Source: Sphaerospermopsis kisseleviana NIES-73 (GTDB taxonomy: Bacteria; Cyanobacteriota; Cyanobacteriia; Cyanobacteriales; Nostocaceae). From it: a stretch of DNA of 64,000 bases. Location of the stretch: positions 4,255,819-4,319,818 of the forward strand of contig NZ_AP018314.1 of NCBI RefSeq assembly GCF_002368075.1, written 5' to 3'. The translations under genes were made by a program, and so were the position numbers. How positions within the stretch are numbered: the stretch's first letter is position 1; the number at the start of each line of letters is the position of its first letter. Positions 27,270 to 34,699 of this stretch are shown in pieces. The notes below the pieces were generated by a model that was given only the letters and a program-made list of their open reading frames with translations, did no database searches and was not told the DNA's origin.

Positions 27270-27686
27270 TTATGAAGCCTCAAAAACTAACATTTTTTTG
27301 TCAAAATATTCTTTAAGTTTTACATAGTCTTCTGCTATGCTAAAAAAATCTTCCTTTTGTTCAACTTGTTTAGATTCTTTAAAAATAACTTCTTTTATAA
27401 CCTCCCATATTGTTTCATTAACAAAGTAATGTTGTGATTTAGGGTGTAATAAAATTTCTGATTCACGTGTGAGTAATTTACTTACTTCGGGTATAGAGGC
27501 ATTTATCATAACAGATTCAGTCTCTATATCTTCAGTAAATTTACTGTCTAGTGTTTCATCAATATTTTCGGTTTCTTCTTTCTCCAAAGTTTTCTTTAAC
27601 TCTTGTAAAATATCATCATGTTTTCTATCTTTGGTAAACTCTTCAGTAAAAGATTTAAGTTTTGCAAAATGAAGAGATTGAGACAT
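27270..27686 (-). CDS. hypothetical protein, third gene of an unknown trio
   Basis: A 138-residue acidic, Lys/Glu-rich protein (MSQSLHFAKLKSFTEEFTKD...). The middle is predicted disordered, and the C-terminal helix (FFSIAEDYVKLKEYFDKKML) is amphipathic. I do not recognise a family. It starts 12 bp downstream of the ExK-motif gene on the same strand. Confidence 0.55.
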   Translation of the reverse strand: MSQSLHFAKLKSFTEEFTKDRKHDDILQELKKTLEKEETENIDETLDSKFTEDIETESVMINASIPEVSKLLTRESEILLHPKSQHYFVNETIWEVIKEVIFKESKQVEQKEDFFSIAEDYVKLKEYFDKKMLVFEAS

Positions 27687-27698
27687 AAATATTAATTC

Positions 27699-28040
27699 CT
27701 ATGCTTGTTTAATATATTCAACTAATTCAGGTAAACTATTGACTTTTTCCAGGGATTTTACAAGTCTATCAACTGAATCACAATCATAATATTGTATATC
27801 TATCTTGGGAAATTCTGTTTTCAGTTGTTCTAAAAGACTTTTGTTATTTTCATCTAACCGATTCACAGGAAATATATAACGAAAGCCGGTAGGTTGTCTT
27901 CTTTTTAAGACCTTCTTTAAGTCATTAATCCATTTTCTGAGACTACCTTGATTAATAGGACTATTTAAATTATCAGGAGAAGATTTACACTCGTAGATAA
28001 AATTTCCATCTTCAAAATATTTCGGCTTTTCTGCAAACAT
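27699..28040 (-). CDS. hypothetical protein with an ExK nuclease-like motif
   Basis: A 113-residue protein. Near the N-terminus FEDGNFIYECKSSPDN shows an acidic residue, a beta strand and E-C-K, compatible with the core of a PD-(D/E)XK nuclease. GFRYIFPVNRLDENNKSLLEQL and the ending strand IDIQYYDCDS fit the next elements of such a fold. An in-frame stop lies six codons upstream, so the N-terminus is genuine or freshly truncated. Nuclease function is inference. Confidence 0.5.
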   Translation of the reverse strand: MFAEKPKYFEDGNFIYECKSSPDNLNSPINQGSLRKWINDLKKVLKRRQPTGFRYIFPVNRLDENNKSLLEQLKTEFPKIDIQYYDCDSVDRLVKSLEKVNSLPELVEYIKQA

Positions 28041-28313
28041 TGATGTTACCTGTTAAGTTGTTGGAATATAGTTTGTTTTGCATTGTCTAAAATATCAGAC
28101 AACAAATTGAATAAATATTATTGGTTCTACCGTACTTGTTATGCTAAATTACCAGTCTGAAAGAGGGAACTCTTAACAGGGAACTCTTAACAGGGTAAAG
28201 AGGCAATTTTTGTAAAAATATCCAATATTTGTAACTTATGTCTTATGTATATTAAGCCTTCCGCAGTTTTTTGAGATTGATTTTGCATACTATGTACTGA
28301 AGAACCATATTAT

Positions 28314-28673
28314 TTAAGCTGACTTTCTCAGATCACGAAAATGAGCTTTAACAGTAAATTGATTACCTAATTTGCTAATTCTACTATGTTCTGAAATAGC
28401 TACTACTTTACCAGTTAACAATCCTTGAATTAAATCATCTGCCTTTGGTGACAAAGCAACAAAATCTGTAATTGGTTCAGTATCGCCTAAATTATCAACA
28501 TAATCAACACCAGGCTTCATTTTAAATTGTTCCATTAAATCTTTCAAGAGAGATTTAAAAGATTTATCAATTTGCTGTCCTTTCTCAAAGGGGTTTAAAC
28601 TTTTCCAATCTGGCAAAGATTCTAAAGCTTTGCTGAGAGCATTTTTAATAGAGTAATATCCAAAATTTGACAT
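28314..28673 (-). CDS. hypothetical protein, first gene of an unknown trio
   Basis: A 119-residue protein (MSNFGYYSIKNALSKALESL...). The N-terminal half is helical. The C-terminal half (LTGKVVAISEHSRISKLGNQ, then FTVKAHFRDLRKSA) is basic and could bind nucleic acid. I do not recognise it. A 273-bp spacer with a short direct repeat (GGGAACTCTTAACA twice, near 28,163-28,195) separates it from the second gene of the trio. Confidence 0.5.
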   Translation of the reverse strand: MSNFGYYSIKNALSKALESLPDWKSLNPFEKGQQIDKSFKSLLKDLMEQFKMKPGVDYVDNLGDTEPITDFVALSPKADDLIQGLLTGKVVAISEHSRISKLGNQFTVKAHFRDLRKSA

Positions 28674-29033
28674 TAAATACCCCCTAGTAGATTTGATTAA
28701 ATTAGATATGATAGAATCAGGTATATCACAGATGTAATTTATGTGTCAATATATTTATTGTAATTTTAAGTAGGATCGCATTCCTCCAACATCCCAAACC
28801 CCTTCTCTACGAGGGAAGGGGGAGGAAGATTTACTCCCCTCTCCTTGCAGGAGAGGGGTTGGGGGAGAGGTCAAGATCGCTGTTTGATGTAGGTAGGATG
28901 AGAGAGCGATCACGGTAGCTTACGGAAGGTATCGCTTTTTTCAGGGATCATGGAACTGCGTTAGCGGTAGCTTACCGAAGGTATCGCTGTTTAATATAAG
29001 TAGAATGAAGTGCGATCGCCTATTAAATAATAC
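28674..29033. repeat. 360-bp repeat-filled spacer
   Basis: It contains one HIP1-type unit (GATCGCATTCCTCCAACATC, near 28,774), an inverted CCCCTCTCC/GGAGAGGGG-type palindrome, two GCGGTAGCTTACCGAAGG-type blocks (28,912-28,990) and a GCGATCGC at the edge of the xisH remnant. There is no gene. Confidence 0.7.
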
Positions 29034-29147
29034 TTTCTTTCAAAGGAAATCAATTCAAGCAGTAATTCAACGCCATCAAATGAATTTTATTGTTTTTAAT
29101 GATAAAAAGGAGGAAATTGTATCATGGATAAAATCATAAAATACCGA
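29034..29147 (+). pseudogene. xisH 3' remnant
   Basis: In frame before the second xisI, the text reads FFQRKSIQAVIQRHQMNFIV, then [14 protein letters not shown] and stop, which corresponds to the last ~35 residues of XisH. As in the intact pair, its end overlaps the xisI start. The first ~100 codons, including the nuclease motif, have been replaced by repeat DNA. Confidence 0.7.
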
Positions 29148-29465
29148 GAATTAATCAAGAAAATCCTTACAGAATATGATCAATTAGTTCATCAATCACC
29201 TGATTATAATTCTGAAACCTGTTTAGTATTTGATGAAAACCATGATCATTATCTTTGGTTAACAGTTGATTGGAAAGAAGATAAAAGACTCAAATCAACT
29301 CATGTTCATGTAAGAATTAAAAACAATAAAATTTATATTGAGGAAGATTGGACAGAGGAAGGTATTGCAAATGAATTATTAAGGGAAGGTGTACCAAAAG
29401 AAGATATTGTTTTAGCTTTTCATGATCCTGAAACTCGGAAGTTTACAGAGTTTGCTGTGGCTTAA
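29124..29465 (+). CDS. xisI: XisI family protein, copy 2
   Basis: A 113-residue XisI with the same C-terminal half as copy 1 ([20 protein letters not shown] and [11 protein letters not shown]) but a diverged N-terminal half. An AAAAAGGAGGAAA ribosome-binding site precedes the ATG. Its xisH partner is only a remnant, so it is probably non-functional as a pair unless it works with the copy at 25132. Confidence 0.87.
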   Translation: MDKIIKYRELIKKILTEYDQLVHQSPDYNSETCLVFDENHDHYLWLTVDWKEDKRLKSTHVHVRIKNNKIYIEEDWTEEGIANELLREGVPKEDIVLAFHDPETRKFTEFAVA

Positions 29466-29483
29466 TAAAGGAAAACTTTGTTA

Positions 29484-29524
29484 GTATAATTTAGGTTAAG
29501 GTGGGTCTGTGATGAACTCACCTT
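29484..29524 (+). repeat. acnB 3'-flank repeat, copy 2 (partial)
   Basis: GTATAATTTAGGTTAAGG plus GTGGGTCTGTGATGAACTCACC matches only the downstream hairpin portion of the acnB 3' repeat. Confidence 0.75.
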
Positions 29525-29549
29525 AATGTTTTGAAAAAGGTTAAAATAT

Positions 29550-29798
29550 GTGCAGTACCAAATAGAATTTAAACCCAAAGCGATTAAAGATTTACAGAAA
29601 ATTTCTGTAAATGACAGAGAACGCATTATCAATAAAATTGAAGCAATGCAAGAAGATTTACAAGGAGATGTGAAGCACTTAACAAATTTTACTCCAGAAT
29701 ATCGTTTAAGAGTTGGTGATTATCGAGTTTTGTTTGAATTAGAAGAACAAACTATAATCGTGTATAGGGTTAAGCATCGTAGTAAAGCTTATGAGTAA
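29550..29798 (+). CDS. RelE/ParE-family toxin
   Basis: An 82-residue protein with QYQIEFKPKAIKDLQKISVN, EYRLRVGDYRVLFELEE and IIVYRVKHRSKAYE, which match the RelE/ParE fold and its RVGDYRVLF signature. It most likely cleaves mRNA on the ribosome. The start is GTG 29550, with AAAAAGG upstream. The toxin precedes its antitoxin, the reverse of the usual order. Confidence 0.88.
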   Translation: MQYQIEFKPKAIKDLQKISVNDRERIINKIEAMQEDLQGDVKHLTNFTPEYRLRVGDYRVLFELEEQTIIVYRVKHRSKAYE

Positions 29799-29812
29799 TA
29801 GGAGTTAAAAAA

Positions 29813-30010
29813 ATGATTGAATTACATCCTGAGTTTTTAATAAAAAATGGTGAAAAACAATTTGCTGTTTTACCTTATGAGGAATTTTTGAAGATTAAGG
29901 AATTGTTAGAAGATTTGGAAGATTTACGAGATTTGAGAGATGCTAAGGAAGAAGATAAAGATAGCGTTTCAATGTCTTTAGAAGATGTAAAAAGTATGTT
30001 GTTAATGTGA
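29813..30010 (+). CDS. antitoxin of the RelE-like toxin
   Basis: A 65-residue acidic protein (MIELHPEFLIKNGEKQFAVL, then PYEEFLKIKELLEDLEDLRD). The opening strand and PYEEF helix resemble Phd/YefM-type antitoxins paired with RelE/ParE in cyanobacteria. It is 14 bp after the toxin gene and has a TAGGAG ribosome-binding site. Confidence 0.78.
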   Translation: MIELHPEFLIKNGEKQFAVLPYEEFLKIKELLEDLEDLRDLRDAKEEDKDSVSMSLEDVKSMLLM

Positions 30011-30011
30011 G

Positions 30012-30106
30012 CAAATTGCCGGTTTTGAGGATGAGGGTAGGGTAGTTAGTAAGGAGAAGCAGCTTTGGTATAATTTAGGTTAGGGTGGGTCTGGATGGAC
30101 TCACCT
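30012..30106 (+). repeat. acnB 3'-end duplication, copy 3
   Basis: The segment starts AATTGCCGGTTTTGAGGATG, runs through ATTTAGGTTAGGGTGGGTC and ends GGACTCACC. It duplicates the last ~20 acnB codons, with small indels, plus the downstream hairpin. It has no start codon and is not expressed as a gene. With 25000-25098 it brackets a 5-kb island. Confidence 0.8.
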
Positions 30107-30163
30107 TCAAAATCACAAAATGACACTTTACTAATAACGTAAAATAAGTTATTATGGATTTAT

Positions 30164-31303
30164 ATGCTTATTTATGAGGTAAATACGAAAGTGAAGATTA
30201 AGTTAAATAACATACCCATAGATACAATTCTTTTAGAAGAATGCTTACAAATGCTATGTAAATTACCAGATGAAAGTGTAGATTTAGTTGTATCTTCACC
30301 TCCCTATAATTTAGGTAAAGAATATGAATCAAAACAAGCCCTGAACATTTATTTAGAAGAACAGACATTAGTATTAAAAGAATGTGCTAGGATTCTTAAA
30401 AAAACAGGTTCTTTATTTTGGCAAGTTGGAGCTTTTGCTGATAAAGGAATGTTGATTCCTTTGGATATTCGGTTTTTTCCTATTATTGAATCTTGTAATT
30501 TAATTCCTCGTAATCGTATTATATGGGCTAGACAGCATGGTCTACACGCACAAAAAAAATTTTCTTGTAGACATGAAACAATTCTCTGGTTTAGTAAATC
30601 TGATAATTATAAATTTAATTTAGATGCTATTAGAGTTCCCCAAAAATATCAAAACAAAAAACATTATCGTGGAAGTCGTAAGGGTGAACTTTCATGTCAT
30701 CCAGATGGTAAAAATCCTGGTGATATTTGGCTTTTTCGTAATGTTAAACATAACCATGAAGAACAAACTATACACCCCTGTCAGTTTCCAGAAGACTTGG
30801 TAGCTAGAATTATCTTAGCCACAACTGATAAAAATGATATTGTATTAGATCCTTACATGGGTACTGGTACTGTAGCAGTAGTAGCTAGAGATTATGAACG
30901 TCATTTTATCGGGACAGAGATTGAACCAAAATATCATGAAGTTGCTCTACGTCGTCTCAGTGGTAAACCAAATGAAAATGGATATTTCCCCAATTTAAAA
31001 ACTCTCCGTGATTATGTGGAAAAAACTGGAGAACCTATTGAAAAATTTAGGTTTGATTTACAAATAGGAAATAGACCTTCAGAACGAAGCCAAGCTAAAA
31101 TTTATCCTGAAGAATATCACTTACAAGAGATGGAAGATAGATTATTCTATGAAGAAGCTGCTTTTGCAGCAGTTCTGAGAAATGAACAAGTTCCTACAGA
31201 TCCAAAATTGAATGGCAATACCAAAAAAAACAAGTTGCAAAATAAAACAAGTGAGCAAACAGAAAAAGTTGAACAAATCGAACTTCAATTATGGAGTCAA
31301 TAA
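30164..31303 (+). CDS. DNA methyltransferase, beta-class, probably N4-cytosine
   Basis: A 379-residue DNA methyltransferase. Catalytic motif IV (VVSSPPYNLGKEYE, about residues 44-57) precedes the SAM-binding motif I (DPYMGTGTVAVVARDYERHF, about 226-245), which is the beta-class order. SPPY is usual for N4-cytosine enzymes. The ATG at 30164 is used here, but a GTG at 30191 (KIKLNNIPID) is preceded by GAGG and may be the true start. It is convergent with the restriction gene. Confidence 0.88.
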   Translation: MLIYEVNTKVKIKLNNIPIDTILLEECLQMLCKLPDESVDLVVSSPPYNLGKEYESKQALNIYLEEQTLVLKECARILKKTGSLFWQVGAFADKGMLIPLDIRFFPIIESCNLIPRNRIIWARQHGLHAQKKFSCRHETILWFSKSDNYKFNLDAIRVPQKYQNKKHYRGSRKGELSCHPDGKNPGDIWLFRNVKHNHEEQTIHPCQFPEDLVARIILATTDKNDIVLDPYMGTGTVAVVARDYERHFIGTEIEPKYHEVALRRLSGKPNENGYFPNLKTLRDYVEKTGEPIEKFRFDLQIGNRPSERSQAKIYPEEYHLQEMEDRLFYEEAAFAAVLRNEQVPTDPKLNGNTKKNKLQNKTSEQTEKVEQIELQLWSQ

Positions 31304-31356
31304 AGAATATTTAAAAATAAATCATCAAAATGACTAAATATATATTTGTATATTTA

Positions 31357-31929
31357 TCATATCAACTGAAATATATACTGATTATTTTTCCGCCCTGGAA
31401 TTATTTGGTATTGACGTTGATATTGTGTGACAATATTTCGAGCAGTAGTTTTTCCATATTCAGTCCAAATAGCTGATGTAATTGTATTTGTATTTTCAAA
31501 TAAACCAACTACTCTAATCGGTATTTTAAACAATGCAATTTCATCGAGTGCTAGTAACTGTTTAACTGCTTGTTCGTAGTACAATGAACTATTAGCAGAA
31601 GGAAATACTTGAGATTTAGTGATAATAACTATTAATTTAATAGGGTTTCCTGCCAATAAAATTTGTTTCTGAAATAAAAATTCTACTCTTGCTGTGTTGT
31701 TAAGCAAAAATGGATAATTAGAAAACTGATTTTCAATTACTAATCCGGCTTTTGCCAGGTCAATTTCTTTACCAAAAAACTTATATTGATTGGGAATTGG
31801 TAATACATTCCACCCTGATTTATTGAGATAATTTGTAATATATAAATTTGTTCCTACGGGATCAAAAATAGGTTCTCCTTTTTTATTAGCTTGACTTGAA
31901 GCTTTAATATGTAAAGGCATTGCAGTCAA
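31357..31929 (-). CDS. type II restriction endonuclease, BglII/BstYI-like
   Basis: The core reads FDPVGTNLYITNYLNKSGW, KEIDLAKAGLVIENQFSNYPF and LLNNTARVEFLFQKQ. An Asp in EID followed by Glu-x-Gln (IENQF) in place of E-x-K matches the unusual active site of BglII and BstYI. By family it would cut AGATCT or RGATCY-like sites; this is inference. Homologous sequence continues upstream (TDFNAANTLINN, then WKEIETVL) to an ATT at 32016 that follows GGAAGG. No ATG, GTG or other common start fits that extended N-terminus, so a rare ATT start or an N-terminal truncation is possible. Confidence 0.82.
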   Translation of the reverse strand: MTAMPLHIKASSQANKKGEPIFDPVGTNLYITNYLNKSGWNVLPIPNQYKFFGKEIDLAKAGLVIENQFSNYPFLLNNTARVEFLFQKQILLAGNPIKLIVIITKSQVFPSANSSLYYEQAVKQLLALDEIALFKIPIRVVGLFENTNTITSAIWTEYGKTTARNIVTQYQRQYQIIPGRKNNQYIFQLI

Positions 31930-32018
31930 TACAGTTTCAATCTCTTTCCACTCCGTATTGTAATGGTTATTAATAAGAGTATTAGCTGCATTAAAATCAG
32001 TAATTTGAATTAGAATAA

Positions 32019-32267
32019 CTACCTTCCTTTAGTGTATGTGAGCAAATTTTCAATAAAAGTTAGAGGATCTATTTCTAGAACTTGAGCTAATTCTAAAAAT
32101 TCAATTACGTCAAGACGACGTTCACCACGTTCATACTTAGATACATAAGATTGTGGACGTTTTAGTTTTGCTGACAACTCTGCTTGAGTAAGATTAGCAA
32201 CTTTGCGAGCATCTATAAGCATCTTGCGAAACTGATTGTATTCGTCACTGAAAACTGATTTAGACAC
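32019..32267 (-). CDS. XRE-family HTH regulator (controller-like protein)
   Basis: An 82-residue helix-turn-helix protein: LTQAELSAKLKRPQSYVSKY and ERGERRLDVIEFLELAQVL form the HTH and dimer helices. Small proteins of this type act as controller (C) proteins of type II restriction systems. It directly precedes and slightly overlaps the extended restriction-gene frame on the same strand, so it probably controls endonuclease expression. Confidence 0.85.
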   Translation of the reverse strand: MSKSVFSDEYNQFRKMLIDARKVANLTQAELSAKLKRPQSYVSKYERGERRLDVIEFLELAQVLEIDPLTFIENLLTYTKGR

Positions 32268-32647
32268 TTAATATTGATAATCTTGATTAAAGTCAGAACA
32301 TATTGTTGAACTTTTTCCTATCTTAAAACCTAATCTGGGATAAACCCAAAACAGGTTTTTTGAAATAAGCGGAGAAATTTAAAATAGTAGTATCTTGTTG
32401 AATCGTTTTGCAATACAAAGTCTCCATTTTAGATATGATTCAGGTGCTTTAACGAAGCTCACCGTAGGTATCACTGTTTTTAGGGATAATGGAAGTGCGT
32501 TGGCGGTAGCTTACCGAAGGTATCGCTTTGTTTCTATTTTCAATTCACTAATATGGTATTTTATCAAGATAATTTAGATGCGTTTCCCCTGATCCGGCAA
32601 CTGAACTAAATACGGTACAGCAAATTACTCAGGAGCTTTTAAGAATT
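32268..32647. repeat. promoter region of the R-M regulator and GCGGTAGCTTACCG repeats
   Basis: No gene is seen. Two diverged copies of the block CTCACCGTAGGTATCACTG and GCGGTAGCTTACCGAAGG/TATCGC (32,456-32,527) are present. A 60-codon frame across them is an artefact. Confidence 0.65.
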
Positions 32648-32741
32648 CAGGACTTACGCAAAACAGAACCAAAGTAGGGGTAATTCATGAATTACCCCTA
32701 CGCAAGAATTAGGTTTTTATTCCAATCTTGCGTAAGTCCTA
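32648..32741. mobile_element. 94-bp MITE, copy 2, with 5-bp target duplication
   Basis: It has the same CAGGACTTACGC/GCGTAAGTCCTA ends, the same GTAGGGGTAATTCA palindrome core and the same length as the copy at 20054. GAATT flanks it on both sides (32643-32647 and 32742-32746). It lies in a spacer. Confidence 0.85.
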
Positions 32742-32812
32742 GAATTGATGAATTAATAAATAATTTAATGAGATAAAATGTAGAATATTCTTAGTTGAAA
32801 AAATCAAACAAC

Positions 32813-33130
32813 ATGAACTTTAAAGACATCAAATCTAGCAAACAAAAACTATTCACCATCATCAAATTTATCTCCATCCCCTTAATTACTGCGGGAATGG
32901 GATTAGAAATATGGAACATCGAAACAATCACAACTAGCCACCAATTACCAACTGTATTAAATCCCGTTTTAATCCTTGCTCACATTGCCCTAGCAGCGCA
33001 TTTTATTGAAGGAATCATCGCCGCTATTTATGCACCTGCTAAAAATCACAACCCCATCAAATATGCAGTTTATACATTTTTTGTAGGAACAGTTGGGTTA
33101 TTAGAATTGTGGGAAAATCGTGATCCTTAA
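32813..33130 (+). CDS. small membrane protein of unknown function
   Basis: About 105 residues from the ATG at 32813 (MNFKDIKSSKQKLFTIIKFI). A TTG six codons earlier is a less likely start. It has three hydrophobic segments (roughly residues 17-36, 50-72 and 83-99), with an AHIALAAHFIEGIIAAIYAP block in the middle. The ending GLLELWENRDP is soluble. It is probably an inner- or thylakoid-membrane protein; I recall no function. Confidence 0.6.
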   Translation: MNFKDIKSSKQKLFTIIKFISIPLITAGMGLEIWNIETITTSHQLPTVLNPVLILAHIALAAHFIEGIIAAIYAPAKNHNPIKYAVYTFFVGTVGLLELWENRDP

Positions 33131-33207
33131 AATTTGAGTATAACCATTTAGGAAGATGCCAATAAATTAAGGTATCATCTAGCTTGGGAAAGTCGCATCA
33201 TGCCAAA

Positions 33208-33414
33208 ATGACCATGACTTATCCCTGTGCCATTTCCATACCCGAACCCCAACCCCTACCAAAACCCGAACCACCCCCACAACCAAACATTCCTCCTGCG
33301 TTCCCAGAACTAGTACCAGAACCCGTTCCCGGACCTATTCCCCAAACCATACCCCAACCCATACCGCAAACAGTACCCGGACCCATTCCCCAAACCATCC
33401 CGAAACCTGTTTGA
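33208..33414 (+). CDS. proline-rich repeat peptide (uncertain gene)
   Basis: A 68-codon frame of PEPxP and PGPIPQTIPQ repeats. The + strand is almost entirely purine-poor here, so the long frame may simply reflect tandem sequence repetition. It sits between the membrane-protein gene and ychF, 39 bp before the latter. If real, it is a small, unfolded, possibly secreted peptide. Confidence 0.35.
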   Translation: MTMTYPCAISIPEPQPLPKPEPPPQPNIPPAFPELVPEPVPGPIPQTIPQPIPQTVPGPIPQTIPKPV

Positions 33415-33453
33415 ATTATCCTATAATTGCAGTTCAACATCTAAAAATCTAAA

Positions 33454-34545
33454 ATGCTAAGAGCCGGAATAGTCGGACTTCCCAACGTCGGAAAATCAAC
33501 CTTATTTAACGCTGTAGTCGCTAACGCTAAAGCTGAAGCTGCTAACTTTCCTTTTTGTACCATTGAACCGAATGTTGGCATTGTCTCAGTACCAGATGAC
33601 CGGTTAAATGTTCTCGCCAAACTTGCCAATTCTGAACAAATTATACCTGCGCGTGTGGAATTTGTGGATATTGCTGGTTTGGTAAAAGGTGCAAGTCAAG
33701 GTGAAGGTTTGGGAAATCAATTTTTATCCCACATCCGCGAAGTTGATGCCATAGTTCATGTGGTGCGTTGTTTTGAAAATGATGATATCATTCATGTTGC
33801 CGGTTCTGTGGACCCAGTGCGAGATATTGAAACTATTAATTTAGAACTGGGTTTATCAGATTTAGCGCAAATTGAAAGACGCATTGAACGCACTCGTAAA
33901 CAAGCACGCACCAGTAAAGATGCACAATTTGAAATTACTGTTTTGGAAAAATTAGCAGCAGCTTTAAATGAAGGTAAATCAGTCCGTCAAGTAAGTTTAA
34001 ATGAAGAAGAATCCGCCATTATTAAAGGGTTAGGACTACTGACAAATAAACCCATTATTTACGCTGCTAATGTTTCTGAAGATGACTTAGCAACGGGTAA
34101 TGAATTTGTAGAAAAAGTCCGAGAAGTTGCATCTACAGAAAATGCTCAAGTTGTCATAGTTTCTGCTCAAGTGGAAGCAGAATTAGTAGAATTACCAGAG
34201 GAAGATAAAGCCGATTTTCTCGAATCTTTAGGTGTAAAAGAAGGCGGTTTAAAATCTTTAATTCGTGCTACTTATACTCTGTTAGGTTTGCGGACATATT
34301 TCACTTCTGGTCCTAAAGAAACCCGCGCTTGGACTATTAATGCTGGAATGTCTGCACCTCAAGCAGCAGGTGTGATTCACTCTGATTTTGAACGGGGTTT
34401 TATTCGTGCAGAAACCGTTGCTTATGATGATTTAGTCACTCATGGTTCAATGAATGCTGCAAAGGAAAAAGGTTTAGTGAGAAGTGAAGGAAAGGAATAT
34501 ATTGTTAAAGAAGGGGATGTAATGTTATTCCGATTTAATGTGTAG
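33454..34545 (+). CDS. ychF: redox-regulated ATPase YchF
   Basis: A 363-residue OBG-family P-loop protein that hydrolyses ATP rather than GTP and binds the ribosome. It has the G1 motif GIVGLPNVGKST (about residues 5-16), the G3 region VDIAGLVKGASQGEGLGNQF (about 65-84) and the C-terminal TGS-like domain ending DVMLFRFNV. It is full length and intact. Confidence 0.95.
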   Translation: MLRAGIVGLPNVGKSTLFNAVVANAKAEAANFPFCTIEPNVGIVSVPDDRLNVLAKLANSEQIIPARVEFVDIAGLVKGASQGEGLGNQFLSHIREVDAIVHVVRCFENDDIIHVAGSVDPVRDIETINLELGLSDLAQIERRIERTRKQARTSKDAQFEITVLEKLAAALNEGKSVRQVSLNEEESAIIKGLGLLTNKPIIYAANVSEDDLATGNEFVEKVREVASTENAQVVIVSAQVEAELVELPEEDKADFLESLGVKEGGLKSLIRATYTLLGLRTYFTSGPKETRAWTINAGMSAPQAAGVIHSDFERGFIRAETVAYDDLVTHGSMNAAKEKGLVRSEGKEYIVKEGDVMLFRFNV

Positions 34546-34552
34546 ATAAAGA

Positions 34553-34588
34553 GGTGATAGGTGATAGGTGATAGGCGATAGGTGATAG
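34553..34588. repeat. GTGATAG heptamer tandem repeat
   Basis: About five copies of GTGATAG follow the ychF stop. They are followed at 34,602-34,645 by an inverted GATCCCTGACTTCTC / GAGAAGTCGGGGATC palindrome that could terminate transcription. Confidence 0.8.
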
Positions 34589-34699
34589 ATGAAATTCAGA
34601 TCCCTGACTTCTCAAAATAGAATAATAAGAGAAGTCGGGGATCTCAATCTTCAAAATTAATAGGACTTACGCATTATCAATTATCAATTATCAATTATT

